Virus record (IMG/VR): IMGVR_UViG_3300032333_000199
Location: 1 to 41,082 of that record
Strand: one strand, 5' to 3'
DNA: 41,082 bases
Origin: a virus
Part shown: positions 31,117-39,722 of the stretch, piece after piece
Layout of the letters: each line of letters opens with the position of its first letter
Position numbering within the stretch: the first letter of the stretch is position 1
Program-made: the position numbers and the translations under genes
The notes under the pieces: model-generated
What the model saw: only the letters and a program-made list of their open reading frames with translations
What the model was told of the DNA's origin: nothing
The model's database searches: none

Positions 31117-32733
31117 ATGCGAGGTCCACAAAAAGAAGTTGTCGATGAAATCATGCGCCTTTTCCAACAGGAAAAAGGTCGTCGCGGTAACTGGGAATCC
31201 CACTGGCAAGAAATCAAAGAAAGAATCTGGCCGTCAACTGCCGATTTTACTTCTTCGTACACGACCCAAGGAAACAAACGTAACGAACAACGCTATGATT
31301 CAACCGCGGCAACGGCTCTTAATCGTTTCGCTGCGATCTTAGATTCTTACTTAACACCACGAAATCAAACTTGGCACCGACTGCAAGCGCAGGATGATGA
31401 GTTAAATAAAAATCGTGAAGTCCGACTTTATTATGAAAATGTAAACCGCATTCTTTTTAAATACAGATATGCAAACGTCGCAAACTTTGCGTCGCAAAAC
31501 ATTATGTACAACAAGTCACTAGGCGCTTTTGGATCAGCACTTTCTTTCGTTGATCAATCGGTTACTGAACCGGGCATCCGTTACAAGACTTGTCACTTAG
31601 GTGAAATGTACATTATGGAAAATCACCAAGGGATTATTGATCAAGTGATTCGTCACTTTTCAATGACGGCCCGCCAGGTGATCCAAAAATGGAAAGATAA
31701 AACGCCAGACTTTATTAAAGAAGCTTATCAAAAAGATCAAGGGCGCGAATTCTGGTTTATTCATTACGTCGGCCCGCGCGACGATTACGAAATCGATCGT
31801 TTAGATTTCAAAGGAATGCCTTGGCGCTCGCATTACATTTCGGTTCAAGGTGCGGTCCATATGGAAGAAGGCGGTTATAACACTTGGCCTTATCCGTCAT
31901 CACGTTATGAACAGTCACCGAATGAAGTTTTTGGAAGATCGCCAGCGATGGAAGTACTTCCAGAAATTAAAACTCTAAATGAACAAAAGAAAACTTATCT
32001 TAAACAAGGTCACCGGGCCGTTGATCCGGTTATCTTAACCCACGACGACGGAATCTTAGACACGTTTTCACTTAAGCCAGGCGCGATTAACGCCGGCGGC
32101 GTGAACCGTGACGGGCGTCCTTTAGTTCACACTTTGCCGATCGGGAACATCCAAGCCGGTAAAGAAATGATGGACGACGAAAAAGCCGCAATTAAAGATG
32201 TATTCCTTGTCACTTTATTTCAGATTTTAATGGAAACGCCGCAGATGACGGCGACCGAAGTAATGGAACGAACGCGCGAAAAAGGAATTTTACTTGCGCC
32301 GATGTTAGGTCGTCAACAGTCTGAACGTTTAGGCCCGCAGGTAGAACGTGAACTCGATGTGTTAGCCCGTCAGGGACTTTTACCGCCGCTTCCTGGAATT
32401 TTACGCGAAGCCGGAGCCGCCTTTAAAGTAGAATATGATTCCCCGTTTTCGCGTGCACAGCGCGCCGAAGAAGCTTCGGGCCTTATGCGAACGATCGAAT
32501 CACTATTACAAATTGCAAATGCAACCGGGAATCCTGCGCCCCTTGACCACTTCGACTGGGATACGATCACGCCTGAACTTTCTGACATCAACGCCGTTCC
32601 TGTTAAATGGCGTTTAAGTATGGAACAGGTTGCATCGATCCGAGAAGGTCGCGCGCAGCAAGCCCAACAACAGCAAATGATTCAGGCAGCCCCCGCAGCC
32701 GCCGCAATGATGAAAGCGACTAAACCAAAATAA
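31117..32733 (+). CDS. Portal (head-to-tail connector) protein, T7 gp8-type
   Basis: This 538-aa protein forms the dodecameric portal through which DNA enters and leaves the capsid. N-terminal WESHWQEIKERIWPS and TAATALNRFAAILDSYLTPRNQTWH are family hallmarks, as are IMYNKSLGAFGSALSFVDQ and the late TATEVMERTREKGILLAPMLG segment at ~385-405. The C-terminus is Gln/Ala-rich (EGRAQQAQQQQM). The length matches T7 gp8 (536 aa). The order small terminase, large terminase, portal, scaffold, capsid follows the usual late operon. Confidence 0.95.
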   Translation: MRGPQKEVVDEIMRLFQQEKGRRGNWESHWQEIKERIWPSTADFTSSYTTQGNKRNEQRYDSTAATALNRFAAILDSYLTPRNQTWHRLQAQDDELNKNREVRLYYENVNRILFKYRYANVANFASQNIMYNKSLGAFGSALSFVDQSVTEPGIRYKTCHLGEMYIMENHQGIIDQVIRHFSMTARQVIQKWKDKTPDFIKEAYQKDQGREFWFIHYVGPRDDYEIDRLDFKGMPWRSHYISVQGAVHMEEGGYNTWPYPSSRYEQSPNEVFGRSPAMEVLPEIKTLNEQKKTYLKQGHRAVDPVILTHDDGILDTFSLKPGAINAGGVNRDGRPLVHTLPIGNIQAGKEMMDDEKAAIKDVFLVTLFQILMETPQMTATEVMERTREKGILLAPMLGRQQSERLGPQVERELDVLARQGLLPPLPGILREAGAAFKVEYDSPFSRAQRAEEASGLMRTIESLLQIANATGNPAPLDHFDWDTITPELSDINAVPVKWRLSMEQVASIREGRAQQAQQQQMIQAAPAAAAMMKATKPK

Positions 32734-32743
32734 GCGGGGATCG

Positions 32744-33001
32744 ATGGACATTTTTGACGAAGCAAAAGCAATTTTGCATCAAAGGCAAAGAGCCTTTCAA
32801 ATTACATTCAACATAGAAGACAAAGCGGATCAGCAAGTTTTAACTGATCTTGCCGAATTCTGCCGAGCACACACGACCACGTTTCACCCGGATCCAAGGG
32901 TCCACGCCGTTTTAGAAGGGCGTCGTGAAGTTTGGTTGCGAATCCAAAAATATTTAAATTTAAACCCAGACCAATTATGGGAACTAACCCGAAAGGAATA
33001 A
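32744..33001 (+). CDS. Bbp19-like small protein
   Basis: This 85-aa protein has LTDLAEFCRAHTTTFHPDPRVHAVLEGRREVWLRIQ, read in parts (LAEFCRAHTTTFHPDP and VHAVLEGRREVWLRIQ), the pattern of BPP-1 Bbp19-type proteins found between portal and scaffold. It is helical with a basic surface. It may aid head assembly, but no biochemical role is known to me. GGGGATCG precedes the ATG. Confidence 0.75.
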   Translation: MDIFDEAKAILHQRQRAFQITFNIEDKADQQVLTDLAEFCRAHTTTFHPDPRVHAVLEGRREVWLRIQKYLNLNPDQLWELTRKE

Positions 33002-33004
33002 TCT

Positions 33005-33922
33005 ATGGAAGCACCCGCACAGACGACAAGTGCTGCCGCCCCCGCAGCCGCAGCCCCCGCACAATCAAACCCGGCCCCAGCCGGAAACCCTGAAATCCCC
33101 GTTAACGGAAACGGCACGGTAGGAACTTCGAGCGTAACCGCAGCCGCGACCGCAGTCGAAGGATGGACCAAAGGGCTCGATGCCGATATGCAAGACTTTG
33201 TTAAGCAGAAAGGTTTTGTCGACACAAAAGCGGTTTTAGAATCCTATCGTAATCTAGAAAAATTACGGGGCGTTCCGCAAGAACGACTTTTAAAACTTCC
33301 AGACCCTAACGCTGGCGCAGATGCTCCGGAGTGGGGCGACGTTTTTAATAAACTTGGAAAGCCCGCAACGCCTGAAGGATACGGATTAAAACCGACTGAT
33401 CCGAAAGATCCGCAGTTTACTGACTGGGCGAAAAATGCTTTTCACAAAATGAATTTGACTACGGCCCAGGGCCAAGAACTAGTAAAACAGTTCAACGAAT
33501 TTAATTCGAGTATTCAAACAAAGATGAATGAAGAGCACGCCGCGAAGATCACTCAACAGATCGACGGACTTAAAAAAGAATGGGGAGCTGCGCACGACCA
33601 AAATATCGCGCGAGCACGCAACGCATATAAACAATTTGGCATCCCTGACACCGCGATTGATTCCTTAGAAAAATCAATAGGTTTCGACGGTGTTATGAAG
33701 ATGTTCTATAAGTTAGGAACTCAAGTCGGTGAACACGAATACTTAACCGGCGGAGCGGGATCAAACCACTTCGGCGAAGGAACTATCCTTACACCGGATC
33801 AGGCGCAAGCCCGAATCAGAGCCCTAAAACAAGACCGCGAATGGGGAACAAGATATACTAAAGGCGGGGTAAGTGAAAGAGCCGAGATGGAACGCCTAAT
33901 GAAAATGGCCTTCCCGACCTAA
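33005..33922 (+). CDS. Scaffolding / capsid assembly protein
   Basis: This 305-aa protein has an Ala/Pro-rich, disordered N-terminus (~1-45; SAAAPAAAAPAQ) and then a helical region with VKQKGFVDTKAVLESYRNLEKL and GYGLKPTDPKDP. The C-terminal helical part (about 180-300) should contact the capsid protein. The composition and the place just before the major capsid gene match podovirus scaffolding proteins. It should be released or degraded when the head matures. Spacing of 3 bp from the Bbp19-like gene suggests tight coupling. Confidence 0.88.
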   Translation: MEAPAQTTSAAAPAAAAPAQSNPAPAGNPEIPVNGNGTVGTSSVTAAATAVEGWTKGLDADMQDFVKQKGFVDTKAVLESYRNLEKLRGVPQERLLKLPDPNAGADAPEWGDVFNKLGKPATPEGYGLKPTDPKDPQFTDWAKNAFHKMNLTTAQGQELVKQFNEFNSSIQTKMNEEHAAKITQQIDGLKKEWGAAHDQNIARARNAYKQFGIPDTAIDSLEKSIGFDGVMKMFYKLGTQVGEHEYLTGGAGSNHFGEGTILTPDQAQARIRALKQDREWGTRYTKGGVSERAEMERLMKMAFPT

Positions 33923-34150
33923 ACTTTTTTGTGGACCTGACCGATTGACACCGTAATGATTCAAGGTAAGACTTGAATCATTACAAGTCGATAACCAAGA
34001 ACTAAAAAGCTTGGCCGAATTGACAGCCGGAAAAAGACGGCAGCACAACGTAGAGCTTTTCTGCGTATGAAGCTGGCCCCGCCTTGTGCGGATAAGCCCT
34101 TCGAGTAAATCAAAGGCTTTAAACAATAAACTTTTTTCGGAGATAAAAAC
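33923..34150 (+). other. Structured non-coding leader of the capsid gene (228 bp)
   Basis: No gene is seen in this interval. It has a perfect 13-bp hairpin (33953-33984), further short pairings (GCCG with CGGC near 34027-34042; AAGCC with GGCTT near 34095-34118), and two TTGACA hexamers (33945 and 34019). The strong site CGGAGATAAAAAC lies before the capsid ATG. It could hold a promoter, an RNase processing site, or an mRNA-stabilising leader that raises capsid synthesis. Confidence 0.45.
33953..33984 (+). promoter_or_regulatory. Perfect 13-bp stem-loop between scaffold and capsid genes
   Basis: GTAATGATTCAAG pairs perfectly with CTTGAATCATTAC across a 6-nt loop. There is no T-run after it, so an intrinsic terminator is less likely than an RNase III-type processing site or an mRNA 5' stabiliser, as is known for T7 late mRNAs. 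The start of this stem overlaps the region after TTGACA (33945). Confidence 0.55.
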
Positions 34151-35035
34151 ATGTCTGTTAATATTCCAAATCATTATGCGCAACAGTACGCAACAAACGT
34201 TCAGTTGCTTTTACAACAAGAAGGTTCACGTTTACGTGGATTAGTAACCGAAGGTCAATATATCGGGGAACAAGCTTCACCGGTTGATCAGGTTGATTCT
34301 ATCGAGATGCAAGCGGTCACTGGCCGTTTTGAACCGATGGGCCGCGTAGATGCGGACACGACACGTCGCTGGGTTACACCAAACGACTTCGATCTTCCAC
34401 AGATGATCGACAGCTTCGACAAGCTTCGCTTGTTGACTGATCCAAATTCTGCGTTTGTTAAAAATGCAGTGAATGCGGCAAACCGCAAAATCGATGACGT
34501 GATCATCGCCGCGTTTTTTGCTTCTGCAAAAACCGGGAAAACTGGTTCGGGATCAACTGCGTTTCCGTCAAGCCAACAGGTTGCGGTAACTCAAGGTGCA
34601 TCTGCGGCAACCGGTCTTACAGTCGCAAAACTCCGCGAAGGTCGTAGAATTTTACGAGCGAATGAAGTTGATTTGGATATGGATCCGATCACTTGCGTCG
34701 TTACTTCGAAACAAGAAGATAATCTTTTAGCTGAAGCGCAAGTTATCAGTTTAGATTTTAACGATCGCCCGGTATTAGTTGACGGACGTATCAAAAAATT
34801 CTTAGGCATCAACTTCGTTCCTTCTGAACGAGTGGCGAACGACACCACGCCTTATCGTCGTGTTCCACTTTTTGCAAAATCGGGAATGCACTTAGGTATT
34901 TGGAATGACATTACGACTGACATCTCTCAGCGTAAAGACATTCGCGGTCTTCCGTTCCAAGCCTACGTTTATTTAACGATTGGTGCGACGCGATTAGAAG
35001 AGAAAAAAATCGTCGAAATCAAGTGCGCGGAATAA
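34151..35035 (+). CDS. Major capsid protein
   Basis: This 294-aa protein has the pattern of podovirus capsid proteins of the BPP-1/Bbp17 group: YATNVQLLLQQEGSRLRGLV at the N-terminus, DQVDSIEMQAVTGRFEPMG, then TTRRWVTPNDFDLPQMIDSFD with DKLRLLTDPN and ANRKIDDVIIAAFF. The HK97 fold is likely but cannot be shown from motif alone. The gene has a strong ribosome site and a structured leader, as expected for the most abundant virion protein. Confidence 0.9.
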   Translation: MSVNIPNHYAQQYATNVQLLLQQEGSRLRGLVTEGQYIGEQASPVDQVDSIEMQAVTGRFEPMGRVDADTTRRWVTPNDFDLPQMIDSFDKLRLLTDPNSAFVKNAVNAANRKIDDVIIAAFFASAKTGKTGSGSTAFPSSQQVAVTQGASAATGLTVAKLREGRRILRANEVDLDMDPITCVVTSKQEDNLLAEAQVISLDFNDRPVLVDGRIKKFLGINFVPSERVANDTTPYRRVPLFAKSGMHLGIWNDITTDISQRKDIRGLPFQAYVYLTIGATRLEEKKIVEIKCAE

Positions 35036-35070
35036 TCGGTTAACTAAACTTTTTAAAGGAGCATTAAACT

Positions 35071-35580
35071 ATGGCTACAGTATCAATTTCATCTACCCTG
35101 ATCACAAATCGCGACGCAAGTCCGCGAGTGATCAGCAATTCAAGAATTTCAAAAGGCATGCTTTGCTGTGCTGCCGGCACGTTGGAAACAACAGCCGCGG
35201 ACGACATCGGATCTAAGTACAAATTAGTTTCGATTCCGTCAAATGCACGCGTGCAATCTGTCATCCTAGCTTGCGACAGCATGGGGACAGCGGGCGCGGC
35301 GGACATCGGTATCTATCAAACCACTGACAACGGTGGCGCGGTAGTTGACGCCGATTTCTTCGCAAGTGCTCAATCGCTTACGACTTTGTTACCAAACACT
35401 GACGTGACTTTTGAAGCGAATGCGGCCGGCGGATACGATAAAGCAAAAATCGAAATGCCTTTATGGCAAGCCCTGGGCTTAACCGCTGATTCAAAGCGTG
35501 ACTACGACGTAGTAGCGACTTTGACGACTGCGATTATTTCGGCGGGAACTCTGTCCCTGCAAGTGACTTACGTTATCTAA
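35071..35580 (+). CDS. Probable virion decoration protein
   Basis: This 169-aa protein is beta-rich with Ala, Gly and Asp turns: KYKLVSIPSNARVQSVILACD, ADIGIYQTTDNGGAVVDADFF and WQALGLTADSKRDYDVVATL. This layout recurs in podovirus capsid operons directly after the capsid gene. It is likely a capsid-surface or cement-type protein; that is inferred from position. AAAGGAGCATTAAACT precedes the ATG. A strong terminator lies 7 bp after its stop. Confidence 0.65.
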   Translation: MATVSISSTLITNRDASPRVISNSRISKGMLCCAAGTLETTAADDIGSKYKLVSIPSNARVQSVILACDSMGTAGAADIGIYQTTDNGGAVVDADFFASAQSLTTLLPNTDVTFEANAAGGYDKAKIEMPLWQALGLTADSKRDYDVVATLTTAIISAGTLSLQVTYVI

Positions 35581-35586
35581 ACCGAC

Positions 35587-35612
35587 AAAGCCCGGAGTAA
35601 AATCCGGGCTTT
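35587..35612 (+). terminator. Rho-independent terminator after the capsid/decoration genes
   Basis: AAAGCCCGGA pairs perfectly with TCCGGGCTTT (10-bp stem, 6-nt loop), followed by AAATTTT. It lies 7 bp after the stop of the decoration gene. The place after the capsid block mirrors the T-phi terminator after gene 10 of T7, which limits expression of downstream tail genes. Confidence 0.7.
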
Positions 35613-35633
35613 AAATTTTAAGGAGCTAATCGA

Positions 35634-35852
35634 ATGGCTACACGAAGATATAAAGCAAAGCCGGGAACTGAATTAGTGGTCGAAGAAGTCGGCGCCGCAG
35701 TAAATTCCCACGTTGTTGAAATCACGATCGACCTTGCGACGACTACGGTCAACGAAGGCGGATCTACTCGAGCGATCAAGAAAGAAGAAGTCTTGGCGCA
35801 AATCGAAAAAATCAGACAAAAAATTATTACAGGAAACTGGCTTCCGGCTTAA
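35634..35852 (+). CDS. Small virion-associated hypothetical protein
   Basis: This 72-aa protein starts MATRRYKAKPGTELVVEEVG and ends with a helical segment KKEEVLAQIEKIRQKI. A beta-then-helix layout is visible. The ribosome site AAGGAG is 8 bases before the ATG. It is the first gene after the capsid terminator. The role is unknown; proteins of this place in podoviruses are often minor head-tail parts. Confidence 0.65.
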   Translation: MATRRYKAKPGTELVVEEVGAAVNSHVVEITIDLATTTVNEGGSTRAIKKEEVLAQIEKIRQKIITGNWLPA

Positions 35853-35860
35853 GGAGACTT

Positions 35861-36157
35861 ATGAATGTAGGCGCAGCGACTTTATTGACCAACGCAGGTG
35901 CCGGGAACGGTGCCGATGTCATTTGGCCTGGCGGGAAAACCGCACTAGTGGCGACCGCAACTTTCGGGGGCGGTAACATCAAGCTTCAAGTTAAAATCGA
36001 CATCGGACAAGCGGCGGCGGTCTACGCTGACGTAGCTAGTTCGACGTTGTCTGCGGCTGGGATGTTGAATTTAGACTTACCGCCGGGAACTTACCGCGCC
36101 GTAGTCACGACATCGACGGCAGCTTATGCGAAACTTGTTAGCGTTCCTTTAACTTAA
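35861..36157 (+). CDS. Small beta-rich hypothetical structural protein
   Basis: This 98-aa protein has Ala, Gly and Val-rich beta strands (ALVATATFGGGNIKLQVKID; LNLDLPPGTYRAVVTTST). The fold looks like a compact beta sandwich, as in capsid decoration or fibre-attachment modules. AAGGAGACTT precedes the ATG. No family is recognised. It lies between the small 72-aa protein and tail tube protein A. Confidence 0.65.
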   Translation: MNVGAATLLTNAGAGNGADVIWPGGKTALVATATFGGGNIKLQVKIDIGQAAAVYADVASSTLSAAGMLNLDLPPGTYRAVVTTSTAAYAKLVSVPLT

Positions 36158-36168
36158 ACGGGTGATCA

Positions 36169-36741
36169 ATGGCGAGTACTGTAGAAATTGCAAATCGAGC
36201 TTTACAAATCTTAGGTGCGAAACGAATCGTTTCTTTAACTGAAGATTCTAGAAACGCTCGCGCAATTGCGGCAGCATTCGAACCTGTTAAAAAAGGCGAA
36301 CTTCGAAAACACGTTTGGAATTTTGCAGTAAAAAGAATTCAACTGGCAGCCGATGCAACCGCACCGGCTTTCACTAAATCATCAAGCTTCACCCTTCCAA
36401 GTGATTTTATTCGCCTTCTATCCCCTGATCCCGAGGTCAATTTAAGTGACCTTGATTGGATCATCGAAGGTCGCGCGATCATCACGAATGACAGCGCACC
36501 GCTTGACGTCCGTTACATCCGCAACGTCGATGACCCTAATACTTTCGACTCATTATTCTGCGAAGCCTTAGCTGCAAAACTTGCAGAACAGCTTTGCGAA
36601 GAGATAACACAATCGAATACCAAAGTCGCAACCGCCCAAGCGTTTTATAAAGACGTTGTCGCTGAAGCGAAAAAAACCAACGCAGTCGAAAAGGTAGCCG
36701 AACAGCCGCCCGAAGATTCGTGGGTTACTTGTAGAAATTAG
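36169..36741 (+). CDS. Tail tube protein A, T7 gp11-type adaptor
   Basis: This 190-aa protein has VEIANRALQILGAKRIVSLTEDS at the N-terminus, then VKKGELRKHVWNFAVKRIQL, the classical pattern of T7-type tail tubular protein A. These form the adaptor ring between portal and nozzle. SSSFTLPSDFIRLLSP and the late ALAAKLAEQLCEEIT segment are also typical. The length is near T7 gp11 (196 aa). Followed closely by the nozzle gene. Confidence 0.92.
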   Translation: MASTVEIANRALQILGAKRIVSLTEDSRNARAIAAAFEPVKKGELRKHVWNFAVKRIQLAADATAPAFTKSSSFTLPSDFIRLLSPDPEVNLSDLDWIIEGRAIITNDSAPLDVRYIRNVDDPNTFDSLFCEALAAKLAEQLCEEITQSNTKVATAQAFYKDVVAEAKKTNAVEKVAEQPPEDSWVTCRN

Positions 36742-36750
36742 GAGTTTCGC

Positions 36751-39279
36751 GTGCCAAAAGTTTCACCTATGCAAACCAGTTTTGGTGGGGGCGAGTTTAG
36801 TCCTTTACTGAACGGCCAAGTAGATTTAGATCGTTATAAACAGGCCCTAGAAATTTGTGAAAATTATATTCCGTCTTTACAAGGCGGGCTTGTTCGTAGG
36901 TCCGGCACAAAATTCGTGGCAGAAGCCAAGAACGCGGGCACTGCGGCCCGCCTTGTGCCTTTTGAATTTTCAACGACTCAAGCTTATATTTTAGAATTTG
37001 GCGATCAGTACATTCGATTTTTCCGTGACAACGGGCAAATCGTGTCAGGCATGGCCGCTTATGAAATCGCGTCGCCTTACTTGGCGGCCGATCTTTTTGA
37101 ATTACGTTTTACACAGTCGGCGGATGTTCTTTACATCGTGCACCCAGGCTATGCGCCGCGGACCCTTTCACGCTACGCACACACGAACTGGGTTTTAGCT
37201 GAACCGTTTTTACAAGACGGTCCTTATCTTCCTATAAATGCGACGGCGTACTCTTTGACCCCAAGTGCTGCGACCGGAAACGGCGTTACACTTATCGCAA
37301 GCGGAACGATTTCAATTTCTGGCGCCGCAAATAACGGCTCCGGCGGAATTCGAATTACGACCGCAGCCCCGCACGGCTTCGCCGATCAGCAAAAAATTTC
37401 GATAACGGGAGTGACCGGAACGACAGAAGCTAACGGCGAATGGCGGATGACTTACATCGGCGCTTCTACTTTTGATCTACAGAATTCAACCTTTGTTCAC
37501 GCCTACACTGCCGGCGGAACAATTTTTCCAGCGATATTTAATTTAAATGATGTTGGCCGTCTTGTCAGACTTCGCGAGGGGTCTAACTGGGGATGGTTTA
37601 AAATTACGGCAGTCGGTCACGGGGGCTTTGTCACCGGCGACGTGGTCGTCTCTTTAACAAACACAAACCCTAAAACCTTTTGGCGCCTGGGCGTTTGGTC
37701 GCCCGCTGAAGGTTATCCCGCTTGCGTGACGTTTCACGAAGATCGATTATTTTTTGGGGGCGCAACGAATGCGCCACAAAGAATCGACGCAAGCGCCCCA
37801 GGGGATTACAACGACTTTGCGCCGAGTGATTTGGCGGGCGTCGTAACGGCATCAGATGCCCTTAGCTTTGTCTTTAACGCAAACGACGTGAATGCAGTTC
37901 GTTGGATCATTTCAGATGAAAAAGGTTTACTTGTTGGAACGGCTGGCGGCGAATGGCTAGTGCGCCCGTCATCGCAAGGTGAAGCTTTAACGCCGACAAA
38001 CATCACCGCAAAACGTTCAACGAAATACGGATCCGCAAACGTGCAAGCGGTACAGTTCGGAAAATCTGTTTTATTCTTACAAAAAGCCGGACGTAAAGTT
38101 CGGGAACTTGCTTACTATTTTGATGCTGACGGTTTTCGCGCGGCGGATCTTACACTACTTGCGGAACACATCACCAAAGGCGGCATCGTTGAGATGTCGA
38201 CCCAGAACGAACCGCAGCCAATTCTTTGGAGTGTTCGCGCTGACGGAACTTTGGCCGCCCTTACTTACGAGCGGGATTCGGATTCTTTTAAAGTCGGCTG
38301 GCACCGGCATGTTGTCGGCGGGCGTTCAGATGCAGCCGGCACCCAGGCCCAAGTCGAAAGCGTCGCAGTCATTCCGTCATCAGATGGAACAAGCGCCGAA
38401 CTTTGGTTACTTATTAAACGCTACATCGACGGCGCAGTCGTTAGACATGTCGAGTATATGATGCCGATGTTTGACGATGAAACTGAACAAAAGGACGCGT
38501 TCTTTGTGGATGCGGGTTTAACTTACGACGACCCGGTCACGATTTCTGCGATCACGCGCGCAAACCCTGCCGTCGTAACCGCGAATTCACACGGGTACAG
38601 TAACGGCGACAAAGTTTTATTTTCTGAAATCTTAGGTTTGATCAATGATTCAGACAACGATGAAACTTCAGATCTAAATGATATGAGTTTTTTAATAAAA
38701 AATAAAACCGCAAACACTTTTGAAATTACTGATCTTGATGGGACTAATATTGATACATCAGGTTATGACACGGCTTACGTGTCGGGCGGAAAAGTTAGAA
38801 AATACATCCAGACCATTTCGGGCCTTGATCACTTAGAAGGTGAAACGGTCGACATCTTGGCTGACGGCGCGGTACAACCGAGCCGAACAGTTTCAAGTGG
38901 ATCGATCACGCTTGCGGTAAAAGCAACGACCGTGCAAATCGGTTACGGCTTTGCTTCGCGTGGAAAAATGTTAAGACTGAATGCGGGCGCGGCTGATGGA
39001 ACTGCAATCGGGAAAACGCAGCGAACGCACCGAATGGGAATTATGCTTCATAGATCCCTTGGTCTTAAAATCGGAACGTCGTTTGAATCTTTAACGGAAC
39101 TTACATTTAGAACCGCTTCTGACAAAATGGGTCGGGCGACGGCGCTTTTTACCGGGATTAAATCCGAAGAGCTAGAAGGCGACTACGATTTTGAAAATCA
39201 ATTTTGCTTCGAACAAAGTCAACCTTTGCCAAGCATGGTCTTGGCACTTATGCCACAGATGCACACGCAGGACAGATGA
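36751..39279 (+). CDS. Tail tube protein B, T7 gp12-type nozzle
   Basis: This 842-aa protein begins QTSFGGGEFSPLLNGQVDLDRYKQAL, then NYIPSLQGGLVRRSGTKFV, a signature of podovirus nozzle proteins. Later it has FHEDRLFFGGATNAPQRIDAS and SSQGEALTPTNITAKRSTKYG, also seen in gp12-like proteins. It forms the hexameric tail nozzle to which the fibres attach. The GTG start has TAGGAG seven bases upstream. Its length is near T7 gp12 (794 aa). Its stop overlaps the next gene (ATGA). Confidence 0.94.
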   Translation: MPKVSPMQTSFGGGEFSPLLNGQVDLDRYKQALEICENYIPSLQGGLVRRSGTKFVAEAKNAGTAARLVPFEFSTTQAYILEFGDQYIRFFRDNGQIVSGMAAYEIASPYLAADLFELRFTQSADVLYIVHPGYAPRTLSRYAHTNWVLAEPFLQDGPYLPINATAYSLTPSAATGNGVTLIASGTISISGAANNGSGGIRITTAAPHGFADQQKISITGVTGTTEANGEWRMTYIGASTFDLQNSTFVHAYTAGGTIFPAIFNLNDVGRLVRLREGSNWGWFKITAVGHGGFVTGDVVVSLTNTNPKTFWRLGVWSPAEGYPACVTFHEDRLFFGGATNAPQRIDASAPGDYNDFAPSDLAGVVTASDALSFVFNANDVNAVRWIISDEKGLLVGTAGGEWLVRPSSQGEALTPTNITAKRSTKYGSANVQAVQFGKSVLFLQKAGRKVRELAYYFDADGFRAADLTLLAEHITKGGIVEMSTQNEPQPILWSVRADGTLAALTYERDSDSFKVGWHRHVVGGRSDAAGTQAQVESVAVIPSSDGTSAELWLLIKRYIDGAVVRHVEYMMPMFDDETEQKDAFFVDAGLTYDDPVTISAITRANPAVVTANSHGYSNGDKVLFSEILGLINDSDNDETSDLNDMSFLIKNKTANTFEITDLDGTNIDTSGYDTAYVSGGKVRKYIQTISGLDHLEGETVDILADGAVQPSRTVSSGSITLAVKATTVQIGYGFASRGKMLRLNAGAADGTAIGKTQRTHRMGIMLHRSLGLKIGTSFESLTELTFRTASDKMGRATALFTGIKSEELEGDYDFENQFCFEQSQPLPSMVLALMPQMHTQDR

Positions 39280-39719
39280 TTACAGTAAGAGATGCTTTTT
39301 ATTCAGATATTGATTGGATCTTTGAACAGTGCGAAGCTTTTGCCAAATTCTACGGATCAAAAATCAGCTTGGCGGCAAATCCGGAATACGGAAAAAAATT
39401 TTTAGAAAGTCTTGTCGATAATCATTTTATAAAAATCGGCGAAGTTGACGGCAGACCCGCGGGCTTTATTGCGGGGCTTGTATCACCCCATCACTTTAAC
39501 CCAGACATCATTCAACTGACCGAGCTTCTTTGGTGGGTGCCTGAACTAGACCGTGGAACAGGGGTCGGCGCGGAACTTTTTGAAGAGTTTCTAACTTTCG
39601 GCGAAACTAAATGTAATTGGATCACGTTCACCTTAGAACATAATTCCCCGGTCAGAGATTCATTTCTTTTACGCCGCGGGTTTAAAATGGCCGAACGTGC
39701 TTACTTGAAGGAGTGTTAA
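39276..39719 (+). CDS. GNAT-type acetyltransferase, virion operon
   Basis: This 147-aa protein is GNAT-like: MITVRDAFYSDIDWIFEQCE, then IKIGEVDGRPAGFIAGLVS, with the acetyl-CoA loop area VPELDRGTGVGAELFEEFLT (R-G-T-G-V-G) at ~88-107. The C-terminal SFLLRRGFKMAERAYLKEC matches GNAT ends. The start at 39276 overlaps the nozzle stop; a longer start at 39204 would lie inside the nozzle gene. Proteins like this occur in the internal core region of some podoviruses. Whether it acts as an enzyme in the virion or the cell is unknown. Confidence 0.78.
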   Translation: MITVRDAFYSDIDWIFEQCEAFAKFYGSKISLAANPEYGKKFLESLVDNHFIKIGEVDGRPAGFIAGLVSPHHFNPDIIQLTELLWWVPELDRGTGVGAELFEEFLTFGETKCNWITFTLEHNSPVRDSFLLRRGFKMAERAYLKEC

Positions 39720-39722
39720 ACT

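Noticed and set aside
30864-31277. 137-codon minus-strand ORF over the Ala-rich and portal genes
   Set aside because: It is antisense to two credible genes and is explained by Ala-rich coding on the plus strand (Ser/Ala-rich in reverse).
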